From assembly GCF_900112375.1 (NCBI RefSeq), contig NZ_FOLS01000011.1, forward strand, positions 62,001 to 126,000: a DNA stretch of 64,000 nt, in the 5' to 3' direction. Under the pieces are notes generated by a model that saw only the letters and a list, made by a program, of their open reading frames with translations, made no database searches and had not been told where the DNA came from. The position numbers were made by a program, and so were the translations under genes. Shown here piece after piece: positions 6,918 to 15,530 of this stretch. The stretch's first letter is position 1. Every line of letters starts with the position of its first letter. Source of the stretch: Pseudomonas citronellolis. Its GTDB lineage: Bacteria > Pseudomonadota > Gammaproteobacteria > Pseudomonadales > Pseudomonadaceae.

Positions 6918-7538
6918 GTGAACACGTCCAATCCCAGACATGAAATGACTCGCGACCAGGTCCTGGTGGCCTATGCCGCCGACCAGATCGCTCGCACCAG
7001 CCTCAGCCAGGACGACTTCGCCCAGGCGCTGAACCGGGCGCTGTACCAGAAGTGCCCGCGCAAGGCTGCGGCGGAGAGGGTGCCCGACTTCGAGTCGGAC
7101 GAGCTGAAGAGCGATGGCGGCGAGTACCTGAAGGCCGCCGGGCGCTGGCTGAAGCGCGTCCAGCGGCTGCTCGGCGGTGAGCAGGAACTGCCCGCCTGGA
7201 TGGAAGAGGCCTGGGTGGCGGCGCTGGAGCCGGAGTGGCGGGAGCGCTGCATCAACGAGCTCGCCGACCGCTACGGGCTGATCGGGGCCCGCGCCGCTGG
7301 CGTGGTGGGCTGCCCGGTGAGCGCCTTCGGCCAGCTGGTCGCCGGCATCGGGCAGGCGGTGGAGCGCTGCAGCGCGGTGCTGGCTGACGGGAAGATCGAC
7401 GAGAACGACCTGCCTGACCTGCCGGGCGCGATCGACCAGTTGCTGCTGGTGGAGTCGAAGAGCTTCGAGATGCGCCGTCGCATGGAGAACGAACTGGCGA
7501 TCCATGTCGGCGGCAAGCCGCTGTCGCTGGTTCGCTGA
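6918..7538 (+). CDS. Hypothetical early protein (YdaT-like position)
   Basis: A 206-aa protein starting at a GTG with AGGAG seven bases upstream. It is acidic and helical with no clear motif. In Rac-type phages the gene after the YdaS-like cro is often ydaT, so this could be a distant YdaT, but I see no sequence proof. A terminator-like hairpin follows. Confidence 0.65.
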   Translation: MNTSNPRHEMTRDQVLVAYAADQIARTSLSQDDFAQALNRALYQKCPRKAAAERVPDFESDELKSDGGEYLKAAGRWLKRVQRLLGGEQELPAWMEEAWVAALEPEWRERCINELADRYGLIGARAAGVVGCPVSAFGQLVAGIGQAVERCSAVLADGKIDENDLPDLPGAIDQLLLVESKSFEMRRRMENELAIHVGGKPLSLVR

Positions 7539-7546
7539 AAAAACAA

Positions 7547-7582
7547 AACCCCGGCCAGGAGTGGGGACTCGGCGCCGGGGTT
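7547..7582 (+). terminator. Hairpin between early genes
   Basis: AACCCCGGC (7547-7555) pairs with GCCGGGGTT (7574-7582) around an 18-base loop. The T tract is short, so it may be an attenuator or an mRNA-processing hairpin rather than a full stop. Confidence 0.5.
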
Positions 7583-7602
7583 CTGAGAGATCGGGAGTGA
7601 GT

Positions 7603-8340
7603 ATGCACACGACGAACGGAACTGACAATGCCGCGCCACGTTTTCCTGCATCGCAAAACGTGGCGCGCACGATGATGACCTCGCGCGAGATCGCCGAGCT
7701 CACCGGCAAGCAGCACAAGCACGTGATCCGGGACATCCGCGAGATGCTCGACGCCCTGTCGGAGGATGGTCCAGATCTGGGCCATGTCCGCGAGGACCGG
7801 GACGGCAGGGGCTACACGACGAACTTCCACCTGGACCGCGAGCTGACCGAGACGCTGATCACCGGCTACAGCATCCCGCTGCGGCACAGGGTGATCCGGC
7901 GCCTGCATGAGTTGGAGGAGCGCGCCGCGGCTCCGGCCATCCCGCAGACCTACTCCGAGGCTCTGCGAGTCGCAGCTGACCTCCACGAGCAGAACACCCA
8001 GCTGCGCATGGTGGTGGACGAGCAGGCGCCCAAGGTCGAGGCCCTGGGGCGGATCGCCGAGGCGCGCGGCACGCTCTGTCTGACCGACACTGCCAAGCAC
8101 CTGAACATCCCGCGTCACGTCCTGCTCGACTGGATGCACGAGAACCGCTGGATCTACCGCCGGGAGGGTTCGGCCCACTGGCTGGCCTACCAGCCGCGCA
8201 TGGCGGCCGGCCTGCTCGAGCACCGGGTAACCGTGATCGGCACCGACTCCATCGGCGACCAGCGCCTGGCCTCCCAGGTGCGCGTCACGCCGAAGGGGCT
8301 GGCCAAGCTGGCCCAGAAGGTCGCGGAGGGTTCGCTGTGA
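7603..8340 (+). CDS. Rha-family regulator with antirepressor C-terminal domain
   Basis: A 245-aa protein started at the ATG at 7603. Residues about 20-100 match the Rha domain (MTSREIAELTGKQHKHVIRD, then YTTNFHLDRELTETLITGYS). Residues about 140-240 match the phage antirepressor KilAC domain (KHLNIPRHVLLDWMHENRW, then VRVTPKGLAKLAQKV). Such proteins interfere with repressor or host regulation after infection. A deletion-fused copy of this gene and the next one lies at 40960-41289. Confidence 0.88.
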   Translation: MHTTNGTDNAAPRFPASQNVARTMMTSREIAELTGKQHKHVIRDIREMLDALSEDGPDLGHVREDRDGRGYTTNFHLDRELTETLITGYSIPLRHRVIRRLHELEERAAAPAIPQTYSEALRVAADLHEQNTQLRMVVDEQAPKVEALGRIAEARGTLCLTDTAKHLNIPRHVLLDWMHENRWIYRREGSAHWLAYQPRMAAGLLEHRVTVIGTDSIGDQRLASQVRVTPKGLAKLAQKVAEGSL

Positions 8341-9089
8341 GTGTTCAAGCCATGACCTGGGCTCTGGAGCAGCGCGCAGTCACCGACTCCTCTGCCCGCC
8401 ATGTGTTGCTGTGCCTGGCCAACTACGCCGACAAGCACGGCCGGGGCGCCTTCCCCTCGGTGGCCAGCCTTGCGGATGACACCGGCCTGTCCGAGCGCAC
8501 CGTGCAGGCCAAGCTGCGCCTGCTGGAAGACCTGGGGGTGATTGTCGAGGGCAACCGGGCGATCGCCGCGGCGTACATCACCCGTCGGGACCGTGTTCCG
8601 ACCTGCTACGACATCGTCATGGAACGGGGTGAAGCTGCTGCACCCCGTCAAAATGAACGGGGTGAAACCACTGCACCCCGTGAAGATGCCACGGGGTGCA
8701 ATCCACAGCAGAACGGGGTGCAAATTACGACGGAACGGGGTGCAGCGGCTGCACCCAATCCGTCATTGAACCATCAGGTAACCGAAGAGCAGCTGCAACA
8801 CGCGAGCGATCCGGTCGATGTTCGCCAGCGCTTCGCCATGACCGAGGACTGGGAGCCGGATCCTGACGACCTGGCCGCGCAGACTCGCCTGATGGGCATC
8901 CCGGTGTCGGCGATCACGCTGCCCGTCGTGAACAAGTTCAAGGCCCACTGGCTGGCCCTGCCGGATGCCGTGTTCACCCAGGCCAAGTGGGCGAACGAAC
9001 TGGCGAAGTGGATCAAGCGGGAGCGCGTCGAGGCTGGCGGCGGCGAGAGCGATGGCGCTGCCTGGGGCGTGAATGGGGTGCGCGTATGA
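8337..9089 (+). CDS. O-like replication initiator with HTH and DnaT-like domains
   Basis: A 250-aa protein starting at GTG in a GTGA overlap with the Rha gene. The N-terminal winged helix-turn-helix (VASLADDTGLSERTVQAKLR) is followed by a low-complexity linker encoded by iteron DNA, then a DnaT-like C-terminal domain (TEDWEPDPDDLAAQTRLMG to ELAKWIKRERVE). As in lambda gene O, the origin lies within the gene. It should load helicase with the next gene product. Confidence 0.87.
   Translation: MSVQAMTWALEQRAVTDSSARHVLLCLANYADKHGRGAFPSVASLADDTGLSERTVQAKLRLLEDLGVIVEGNRAIAAAYITRRDRVPTCYDIVMERGEAAAPRQNERGETTAPREDATGCNPQQNGVQITTERGAAAAPNPSLNHQVTEEQLQHASDPVDVRQRFAMTEDWEPDPDDLAAQTRLMGIPVSAITLPVVNKFKAHWLALPDAVFTQAKWANELAKWIKRERVEAGGGESDGAAWGVNGVRV
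8622..8756. other. Probable phage replication origin: seven iterons inside the initiator gene
   Basis: Seven copies of the core ACGGGGTG or its reverse CACCCCGT lie at about 8622, 8639, 8655, 8672, 8690, 8711 and 8733, spaced 16-22 bp. Five are direct and two inverted, and the longer unit is GAACGGGGTGAA/CA. A truncated eighth (TGCACCC) ends the array. They encode the linker of the O-like protein. The arrangement matches lambda-type origins, where the initiator binds iterons within its own gene. Confidence 0.82.
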
Positions 9090-9766
9090 GCCAGCCCAAG
9101 CGTGCTGACCTGATCGCTGCGAACCTGCGCGCCGCTCCGGCCCCGGCCCAGCCCGCCCAGGGCGCGAACGTGGTCCCCGTCGACGACTTCGCCCGCCAGG
9201 TGATGGACGACCTGTTCGACCGCATCCGCGGCATCTGCTCCGGCTGGCGCTCCGCCTGGTCCACCCCGGTGGTGATGGGCAAGGCCAAGGAGGAGTGGCT
9301 GGCCGAGTTCGCCCGGGCCGGCGTGAACAGCCAGGAACTGGTCGACAACGGTGTGCGCGCCCTGCGCCAGAGCAAGCGCGAGTTCGTGCCGGCGCCGGCG
9401 CTGTTCGTGGACTGGTGCTTCGGTGCCGATCAGCTGGGCCTGCCGAGCCTGGAGGAGGCCTACCGCGAAGCGCTGGCGAAGACGCACCCCGCTGCAGCCG
9501 CAACCGCCACCTGGAGTCACGCCGCGGTGTACCACGCCGCTGCCCGCGCCGGCTTCAGCAACCTGCAGCAGCTCAGCCGCGACGACGGCATGAAGCTGCT
9601 GGAGAGCAAGTATTCCCAGATCCGCCGCGAGATCGCGAAGGGCAACAGCCTGCCGCCGGTCCCCACGGCGGCCCTCCCGCAACCGTCGAAGGCGGCCGAT
9701 CCCGAAGTGGGCAACTCCGCCCTGCAGGCCATCCGCGCACGCCTGAAAGGAGCCCGCAATGCCTGA
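9086..9766 (+). CDS. P-like replication protein (helicase loader)
   Basis: A 226-aa protein in ATGA overlap with the initiator gene. The segment VDDFARQVMDDLFDRIRGIC, the conserved W-rich stretch (SGWRSAW) and FVPAPALFVDWCFGADQLG fit the lambda replication protein P family. Its place directly after the O-like gene supports that role: recruiting host DnaB to the origin. Confidence 0.8.
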   Translation: MSQPKRADLIAANLRAAPAPAQPAQGANVVPVDDFARQVMDDLFDRIRGICSGWRSAWSTPVVMGKAKEEWLAEFARAGVNSQELVDNGVRALRQSKREFVPAPALFVDWCFGADQLGLPSLEEAYREALAKTHPAAAATATWSHAAVYHAAARAGFSNLQQLSRDDGMKLLESKYSQIRREIAKGNSLPPVPTAALPQPSKAADPEVGNSALQAIRARLKGARNA

Positions 9767-9992
9767 CCTGAACCCCCTGAAGTGGCGCGCCAAGCGCAAC
9801 CGCGATGGCCAGCAGATCCCGAACTGCTGGATCACCGACAGCGGCTACACCGTCTCCGAGTGCCGGCTGCCGGAAAGGCGCTTCACCGTCACCCGCCCGG
9901 GCGATGCCGCCCCGTTCGCCTACTTGGGCAGTCGCGAGGAGGTGGTGTCGGTCATCCGGGCCGACATGAAGGCCAGCGGGGTGCTGGCATGA
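9759..9992 (+). CDS. Small hypothetical early protein
   Basis: A 77-aa product with an AAAGGAG ribosome site, overlapping the P-like gene by eight bases and the next gene by four. The sequence (NCWITDSGYTVSECRLPERR) reads like a small beta-rich domain. No family recognised. Confidence 0.7.
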   Translation: MPDLNPLKWRAKRNRDGQQIPNCWITDSGYTVSECRLPERRFTVTRPGDAAPFAYLGSREEVVSVIRADMKASGVLA

Positions 9993-10360
9993 AGGGCCGC
10001 AACCCCACCGCCGAGCAGAAGCGCTGGCACGACCTGCTCGTCAGCGTGGTCGGCTGCATCGCCTGCCGCGTCGAACACGGCGTGGTGAATGACTTCTGCA
10101 GCATCCACCACGTCGACGGACGCGTGAAGCCGCATGCGCACTGGTACGTGCTCCCGCTGTGCGCCGGCCACCACCAGCACGGCACCGGGCCGGAGAACTT
10201 CCCCGGGGTGGCCGTGCATCCCTACAAGGCCCAGTTCGAGGCTCGCTACGGCCGCCAGGCTGACCTGGTAGGGCAGTGCGCTCGCATCGTCGCCGAGGCC
10301 GGCCGCGACATCCCGGCCGGCTTCCTGGCCTGGCTCGACGGCGACGAGGTGATGGCATGA
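9989..10360 (+). CDS. Ref-like recombination nuclease
   Basis: A 123-aa protein with the layout of the P1 Ref C-terminal nuclease domain: WHDLLVSVVGCIACRVEHG with a CxxC pair, then CSIHHVDGR, then LPLCAGHHQHG. These supply zinc and HNH-type metal ligands. Ref family enzymes cut DNA at RecA-bound displacement loops. It sits in a tightly overlapping early operon with a second nuclease. Confidence 0.82.
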   Translation: MKGRNPTAEQKRWHDLLVSVVGCIACRVEHGVVNDFCSIHHVDGRVKPHAHWYVLPLCAGHHQHGTGPENFPGVAVHPYKAQFEARYGRQADLVGQCARIVAEAGRDIPAGFLAWLDGDEVMA

Positions 10361-10788
10361 AGTCGCCCCGTCCTATCGCGCGGACTCCGCGCCCGCTGCG
10401 CAGGCCCAAGGTCGATTGGGAGGGCATGGAGCAGGCCACGCTGTTCGCCATCTTGACGGTGAAGCACCCCGAGGCTGCGCGCCTGGCCTTCCACGTCCCC
10501 AACGGTGGCCACCGGCACATCAAGGTCGCCGCCGAGATGAAGCGCCAGGGCGTGAAGGCCGGCGTCAGCGACATCGTGCTGCCCATGGCGCGCGGCGGGT
10601 GGTTCGGCCTGTTCGTCGAGTTCAAGGCGGCCCCGCCGAACGACGCCCGAGTATCGCCAGAGCAAAGCGCCTTCCTGGTGCGCATGGAGCGCGAGGGCTA
10701 CTACGCCACCGTCTGCCGCGGCGTCGACGACGCGCTGCGCGTCATCGAGCAGTACCTGGCCCAGCCCAGGACGGAGGCGGTGCGGTGA
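10357..10788 (+). CDS. VRR-NUC domain nuclease
   Basis: A 143-aa protein. The VRR-NUC nuclease core is visible as FHVPNGGHR, then GVKAGVSDIVLPM and GLFVEFKAA, giving the D...ExK catalytic set. Such phage nucleases may act as Holliday-junction resolvases in place of RusA. It overlaps the Ref-like gene by four bases and the next gene by one. Confidence 0.87.
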   Translation: MKSPRPIARTPRPLRRPKVDWEGMEQATLFAILTVKHPEAARLAFHVPNGGHRHIKVAAEMKRQGVKAGVSDIVLPMARGGWFGLFVEFKAAPPNDARVSPEQSAFLVRMEREGYYATVCRGVDDALRVIEQYLAQPRTEAVR

Positions 10789-11204
10789 TGGATATCTGGG
10801 AGGACATCTGCCAGATCATCGGCAGATCGTGGTCGGTGACGCCGGAGCATCGACGGCAGGCGCTGGCGCGCTGCTCCGGCCCGGGCGTGCCGGGCATTAC
10901 CGTGCTCGGCGCGCTGTCGCGTCGAGCTGACGAGGTGCTGGCCGCGGCGCCCAGCGCGGACATCGAGCGGCGCATCGATGAGCTGGACCAGCAGATGCGG
11001 CTCGGCTACCAGCAGGAGCGTGTGGCTCTCGGCTATCGCGAGGGGCGGGTGATCGGCAACCGCGTCGGCCGGCCCCGCAAGGTCGCCGCCGCGCGCCGTT
11101 CTGTCGTTGATCGCTGCCGGCGGGAGATCGACGCCATGCGCATCGAGCGGGCGCGCCTGGCCGACGAGCTGAAGAGGAGGGCGCATGCGCAAGACCGGGC
11201 CTGA
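10788..11204 (+). CDS. Hypothetical early protein
   Basis: A 138-aa protein with a charged, probably coiled C-terminal half (ADIERRIDELDQQMRLGYQQ). A basic GNRVGRPRKVAAARRS stretch follows and may bind nucleic acid. Start and stop overlap both neighbours. No family recognised. Confidence 0.7.
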   Translation: MDIWEDICQIIGRSWSVTPEHRRQALARCSGPGVPGITVLGALSRRADEVLAAAPSADIERRIDELDQQMRLGYQQERVALGYREGRVIGNRVGRPRKVAAARRSVVDRCRREIDAMRIERARLADELKRRAHAQDRA

Positions 11205-11481
11205 CCTGCAGAAGGCCGTGCCGGCCATTCAGCGCTGCCGGGCGTGCCGCGGCCAGGGCTTCACGAAGGGGGTGTTCTTCGAGCTTGACTGCACGACCTG
11301 CGACGGAACGGGATGGATTGGGGAAGACGGCATGCCGGTGGAGCCGGCCGCGCTCATTCGATCGCTGGGGCGGCGCGTCACCGAGGCCGAGCAGCGACTG
11401 GTGGACCAGGCGAAAGTCTCGACCTGGGCAGAGGACAACAACCGTCGCGGGCCAGGCGGTTCGCATTTCACTGGGGATTGA
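11185..11481 (+). CDS. DnaJ-type zinc-finger small protein
   Basis: A 98-aa protein with two CxxCxGxG-like units, CRACRGQGF and CTTCDGTGW, the zinc module of DnaJ. The J domain is missing. Small DnaJ-zinc-finger proteins are common just before Q in phages. AGGAGG precedes the ATG. Confidence 0.75.
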   Translation: MRKTGPDLQKAVPAIQRCRACRGQGFTKGVFFELDCTTCDGTGWIGEDGMPVEPAALIRSLGRRVTEAEQRLVDQAKVSTWAEDNNRRGPGGSHFTGD

Positions 11482-11494
11482 GGGGATGGGGAAT

Positions 11495-11836
11495 ATGGCT
11501 ATCGAGAGGACAACCGAGAGCTTGCTGGAGCAGTGGGGGATATGGGTTCGCCAGGGTACGGGGAATCTTTCGTGTGCCGCACCGAGTTGGTCTCTGCCAA
11601 CGGCGCGACTGACCGACGATGAGGGGTTGGAGCTCGATGCCCTGGTCGCCAAGCTCGGCAAGCGCCATCCGCTTTTCGGTGAGGCAGTGCTGCGCTACTA
11701 CACAACCGGCAAGACCTTCGAGCAGGTTGGCAAGGCCATGGGCATGGGAGAGGAGAAGGCGCGGCAGGCGGTCAAGGGTGGCGTCGCCTGGATCGACGGC
11801 GCGCTGGAAATGAAGAGGGGGTTGAAGGCCGCTTGA
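11495..11836 (+). CDS. Late antiterminator Q-like protein
   Basis: A 113-aa protein started at the ATG at 11495, nine bases after GAGGGG. Residues LLEQWGIWVRQG, SLPTARLTDDEGLELDAL and KTFEQVGKAMGMGEEKARQA fit the phage antitermination Q family. It is the last early gene, and a strong terminator lies 62 bases after its stop, as expected for Q acting on the late transcript. Confidence 0.8.
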   Translation: MAIERTTESLLEQWGIWVRQGTGNLSCAAPSWSLPTARLTDDEGLELDALVAKLGKRHPLFGEAVLRYYTTGKTFEQVGKAMGMGEEKARQAVKGGVAWIDGALEMKRGLKAA

Positions 11837-11897
11837 TTTCCCCGGGCGAAAACCCTACAGTTTGCCACATAGTGCGGTTTTACCGCGTAGAAATTGA

Positions 11898-11923
11898 AAC
11901 CCGGCCATCGCGCCGGGTTTTTT
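11898..11923 (+). terminator. Terminator downstream of Q (late tR'-like)
   Basis: AACCCGGC (11898-11905) pairs with GCCGGGTTTTTT (11912-11923). Its place between Q and the lysis, packaging and structural genes fits the late terminator overcome by Q. The 11837-11897 stretch would hold the late promoter and Q site, but no single promoter is clear. Confidence 0.8.
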
Positions 11924-12048
11924 GTTGTCCGCGATTTCATGTTCATGGTGCGCGCTCCTGCGCCTTGCCCGTCAATCCGCCGGGCCTTTCTATCCACGCA
12001 GTGCCAGGGCTGGCGAAGCCTGGAGACATCCGTATGAGGAATCACATC

Positions 12049-12420
12049 ATGACTGAGCCGGCCTCCACTGCAGTTGGCGGGATCGCGCTCTACAAGCTCG
12101 GCGCCTTTGGCTTCTTCGCCTTCCTGGCCGCCATCCTGGTGATGGCGATGACCCTGCCGAAGACGGTGAGGGAGTTCGTGGTCGCCATGACCTGCACGGT
12201 GGTCTCCAGCGTCTGCGGCGGTGCGTTCCTGGTGCGCTGGCTCGACATCGGCAACTGGGTGCAGGACGACATCGGCATGATCGCCCTGTGCGGCATCATC
12301 TTCGTCTGCGGCCTGCCGGCATGGGTGATCGTCCGGGCCTGGTTCGCCTGGAGCGAGTCGCGCAAGACCGCCAGCCTTCCCGACATGGTGAAGGAGTTCC
12401 GCGAAGGCACCGGCCTATGA
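12049..12420 (+). CDS. Putative holin
   Basis: A 123-aa protein from the ATG at 12049 (GAGG nine bases upstream; an in-frame ATG lies at 12034). Hydrophobic segments are at about residues 12-38, 47-66 and 78-97, and the C-terminus is charged, giving a class I holin layout. A decayed copy of this gene's 5' part lies at 41293-41488. The gene is far from the endolysin at 38047, so assignment rests on topology. Confidence 0.7.
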   Translation: MTEPASTAVGGIALYKLGAFGFFAFLAAILVMAMTLPKTVREFVVAMTCTVVSSVCGGAFLVRWLDIGNWVQDDIGMIALCGIIFVCGLPAWVIVRAWFAWSESRKTASLPDMVKEFREGTGL

Positions 12421-12689
12421 CGCACCGTTCTGGTGCGCCGGGGACCCTGGGCCCCCACCCCCTACCGCGGGGAAGGCGTCGAGCCGCGCGGTAAGGCAGA
12501 ATTTTTCGATTTTTAGGATGCTCCACCACAGGCCTTTCGCCGAATCGCTGCAGGCCCCGCCGTTCCTGGCTTGCAGCGATTCGCTCGGGGTGGGCGGGTT
12601 GAGCATTTTCCCTCGCACCGATGTACAGGGTGACCGCTGCTCACGAATCGCTGTAAGCCCCGTCACTGCTGGGCTGCATAGGAGTCTGC
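12421..12689 (+). other. Probable cos/terminase-binding region
   Basis: No gene. CGAATCGCTGCAGGCCCCG at 12541-12559 is repeated as CGAATCGCTGTAAGCCCCG at 12644-12662, with an inverted half-copy GCAGCGATTCG at 12573-12583. In lambda-type genomes cos lies directly before the small terminase gene, and repeated R sites bind that subunit. The exact nicking site cannot be read from sequence. Confidence 0.62.
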
Positions 12690-13211
12690 ATGAGTGTGAC
12701 CCTTGTACATTCGGGGGCGCGCTTGTGGTCCATCAGTGCGCTGGCTGAAGAGTTCGGCATTGACCGACGCACAGTGAAGCGCCGTCTCGATGGCATTCCG
12801 CCGGCCGGCGAAACGAACGGCCACCCGGCCTGGCGACTACGTGATGTGGCAGTAGCGGTAATGGGGGCGCAGGTCGCCGATGATCCGGATGGCTATGACC
12901 CCGACAAGCTCCACCCCAATGACCGGCTGAGCCACTACCGCGCCGAACGCGAAAAGGTCAAATGGGAAACGGAGCAACGAATCAGCATCCCTGCCCCCGA
13001 GGTCGAGCGGGTGGTGGCCAGCGCCTTCAAGTCGCTCTCGCAGGGGCTGGACACCATTCCCGACGTGCTCGAGAACGATTGCGCCCTCGGCGCTGCCGAG
13101 GTCGAGCGCACGATCGAGGTCATCGACGGTATCCGCGAGGGGCTCTACCAGCAGCTCATTGAACTCTGCGACATGATGGACGTGAACGATGATGCATGTG
13201 AGTCCGACTAG
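12690..13211 (+). CDS. Terminase small subunit (Nu1/DUF1441-like)
   Basis: A 173-aa protein with an N-terminal helix-turn-helix for cos binding (ISALAEEFGIDRRTVKRRL) and helical C-terminal part (ERVVASAFKSLSQGLDTIPD). Length is close to lambda Nu1. The start follows AGGAG, and the 3' end overlaps the large subunit by 23 bases. Confidence 0.87.
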   Translation: MSVTLVHSGARLWSISALAEEFGIDRRTVKRRLDGIPPAGETNGHPAWRLRDVAVAVMGAQVADDPDGYDPDKLHPNDRLSHYRAEREKVKWETEQRISIPAPEVERVVASAFKSLSQGLDTIPDVLENDCALGAAEVERTIEVIDGIREGLYQQLIELCDMMDVNDDACESD

Positions 13212-15300
13212 CATCATCCGCAACGTCGCCGAGCTTATCCGGCCACCGCGCCGGGTTTCGGTCAGCCGGGCCGCCGAGGATCACCTGATACTGAATGAGC
13301 CCGGCGGCTACCAAGGCAAGTTCACTCTGGACGTCGCGCCCTACATGCGCGAGCCGATGGACCTCAAGGCCAGCCGGCGTTTTGAGGGGGTGGTTTTCGT
13401 AGGGCCGGCGCGCTCGTTGAAGACTCAGGCCCTGATCGATGGCGGCATGGCCTACACAATCACTTCCGATCCGGGCGACGCGCTGATCGTGCAGATGAGC
13501 CAGGAGTCCGCGCGGGATTTCTCACGCACCCGGGTGGACCGGGCGATTCGTCACAGTCCCGATCTGAAGGCCAGGCTTTCCGCCGGCCGGTCCGATGACA
13601 ACGTCTTCGACAAGTTCTTCAAGACGGGCCAAGTGCTGAAGATCGGCTGGCCGGCGGTATCGCAGGTCTCCTCGAAGTCCATCCGCTGGGTGGACATTAC
13701 CGATTACGACCGTATCCCTGACGACATTGAGGGTGAGGGCAGTCTGTGGGCCTTGGCGCTGAAGCGGACGCAGACCTTCAAGTCGCGCGGCATGTGCTGT
13801 GCGGAGTCGTCGCCCGGCCGCGAGGTCACCGACCCGACCTGGCGCAAGCAGACACCGCATGAGGCGCCGCCTTGCACCGGAATCATCGGGCTCTACAACA
13901 CGGGCGACCGGCGTCGCTGGTATTGGCAGTGCCCGTCTTGCCGGGAGTACAGCGAACCGGAGCCGGGAATCACCTGCTTCGCCCTGCCCAGCTTCGACGA
14001 GCTGAAGGAGACCATCCGCAGCGCCGACCTGATGAAGCTCGCTGCTCGGAGCGCTTACTTCTGCTGCCCGCATTGCGGTGACCTGATCAGCGAGAAGCAC
14101 AAGCGTGCGATGAATCGCGGCGGGCGCTGGCTGATCGAGGGGCAGCGGATCGATCGACACGGCGAGGTATGCGGCGAGGCTCGGCAAAGCAAGATCGCCA
14201 GCTTCTGGCTGGGCGGACTGCCCGCGGCGTTCCAAAGCTGGGAGTCGATCTGCCTTCGCTATCTGGAGGGTGTGCACGCCTACGTCACCACTGGAGACGA
14301 GACCAAGCTGCAGGGCACTACCAACCTCGACCAGGGCGCGCCATACATGCCGCAGCGCTCCGAGGCTGTCCGTTCGGCCGACGTGCTGATCGACCGGCGC
14401 GAGGAGGTCATCAAGCACCAGATCCCGGAGGGAGTGCGCTTCATCGTCCCGTCGGTGGACGTCCAGGCCGGCGGCAAGCCGCGCTTCGTCGTCCAGGTGC
14501 ACGGCTACGGCGTCCAGGGCGAGGAGTGGCTGATCGACCGCTACAACATCCGGACCAGCCGCCGGAAGAGCGAGGACGGCGAACCGCTGCCTGTCGATCC
14601 ATCGGCCTACCTGGAGGACTGGGAACTGCTGATCACCGACGTGATGCAGAAAGCCTATCCGCTTGCCGATGGCAGTGGCCGCGCCATGCTCCCGGCGCTG
14701 GTGGTCTGCGACTCCGGCGGCAAGGCTGGGGTGACCGAGAAGGCCTACGACTTCTACCGGAAGCTGAAGCGCCGCGGGCTACATCGCCAGTTCATGCTCG
14801 TGAAGGGTGGCAGCCAGGCGAACGCCCCACGCATTCGCGAGAGCTACCCCGATAGCGAGCGGAAAGACCGGAAGGCGAAGGCGCGCGGGGAGATCCCGGT
14901 GTGGCTGTTGAACACCACCCTGCTCAAGGACGCGGTCAACAACGACCTGCAGCGCGCGAAGCCGGGGCCTGGCTACGTTCACCTGCCCGAGTGGCTGGGC
15001 GAATGGTGGTTCGAGGAACTGACCTTCGAGGTGCGCAAGCCGCAGCGGTGGGAGAAGCCGGGCAAGGGCGCCAACGAGGCGTTCGACCTGTTCTGCTACT
15101 CCCGGGCCGGCGCGATCAAGCTCGGCCTGGAAACGCTCGACTGGGAACGGCCGAAGCCTTTCGCCAGGCCCTGGGATGAAAATCCGCATGTCTGCCAGGC
15201 GGAGGAGGTTGATGTCGTGCAGCCCAGGCCGAAGGAGAAGGCCGCAAAACCCGTGAAGAAAACCGCCACCCGCAGGGTGCGAATGCAGGTGTCCCGCTGA
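13189..15300 (+). CDS. Terminase large subunit (lambda GpA family)
   Basis: A 703-aa packaging ATPase/nuclease. The Walker A-like loop is GPARSLKTQ at about residue 69, with DITDYDRIPDDIEGEGS as the Walker B region. Zinc-like CPSC and CPHC pairs follow at about 250-300. The nuclease domain has VPSVDVQAGG and VVCDSGGKAG. A basic tail ends the protein. Slightly longer than lambda GpA (641 aa). Confidence 0.95.
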   Translation: MMHVSPTSIIRNVAELIRPPRRVSVSRAAEDHLILNEPGGYQGKFTLDVAPYMREPMDLKASRRFEGVVFVGPARSLKTQALIDGGMAYTITSDPGDALIVQMSQESARDFSRTRVDRAIRHSPDLKARLSAGRSDDNVFDKFFKTGQVLKIGWPAVSQVSSKSIRWVDITDYDRIPDDIEGEGSLWALALKRTQTFKSRGMCCAESSPGREVTDPTWRKQTPHEAPPCTGIIGLYNTGDRRRWYWQCPSCREYSEPEPGITCFALPSFDELKETIRSADLMKLAARSAYFCCPHCGDLISEKHKRAMNRGGRWLIEGQRIDRHGEVCGEARQSKIASFWLGGLPAAFQSWESICLRYLEGVHAYVTTGDETKLQGTTNLDQGAPYMPQRSEAVRSADVLIDRREEVIKHQIPEGVRFIVPSVDVQAGGKPRFVVQVHGYGVQGEEWLIDRYNIRTSRRKSEDGEPLPVDPSAYLEDWELLITDVMQKAYPLADGSGRAMLPALVVCDSGGKAGVTEKAYDFYRKLKRRGLHRQFMLVKGGSQANAPRIRESYPDSERKDRKAKARGEIPVWLLNTTLLKDAVNNDLQRAKPGPGYVHLPEWLGEWWFEELTFEVRKPQRWEKPGKGANEAFDLFCYSRAGAIKLGLETLDWERPKPFARPWDENPHVCQAEEVDVVQPRPKEKAAKPVKKTATRRVRMQVSR

Positions 15301-15530
15301 TGGCATACACGAAAGAACAGCTCGCCCAGGTCGAGCAGGCAATTGTCGATCTCGCTCGCGGGGAGCGGGTGGTGGAGGTGCGTTTCGGTCCGAACGAGTC
15401 GACACGCTATGCCGCGGCCGAACTGCCTCAACTGCTTGAGCTGCGAGACCGCATGAAGGCAGAGCTGGTCGCCGCCGGCTCTGGCCGGCGAATCCGCGGC
15501 TACCGGCTGAATCACTCCAGGGGGTACTGA
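15300..15530 (+). CDS. Head-tail joining protein (gpW-like)
   Basis: A 76-aa protein with the gpW pattern: a first helix (KEQLAQVEQAIVDLARGE), a beta hairpin, then a second helix (ELRDRMKAELVAA). It shares stop/start bases with terL and portal, the same gene order as lambda A-W-B. Confidence 0.88.
   Translation: MAYTKEQLAQVEQAIVDLARGERVVEVRFGPNESTRYAAAELPQLLELRDRMKAELVAAGSGRRIRGYRLNHSRGY

Noticed and set aside
5862-7736. Long reverse-strand frame across cro and early genes
   Set aside because: No ribosome site or motif; it crosses several well-supported plus-strand genes.
8622-8756. CRISPR array
   Set aside because: Repeats are only about 8-12 bp, partly inverted, with no unique spacers of constant length; the iteron explanation fits better. 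No other array was seen in the window.
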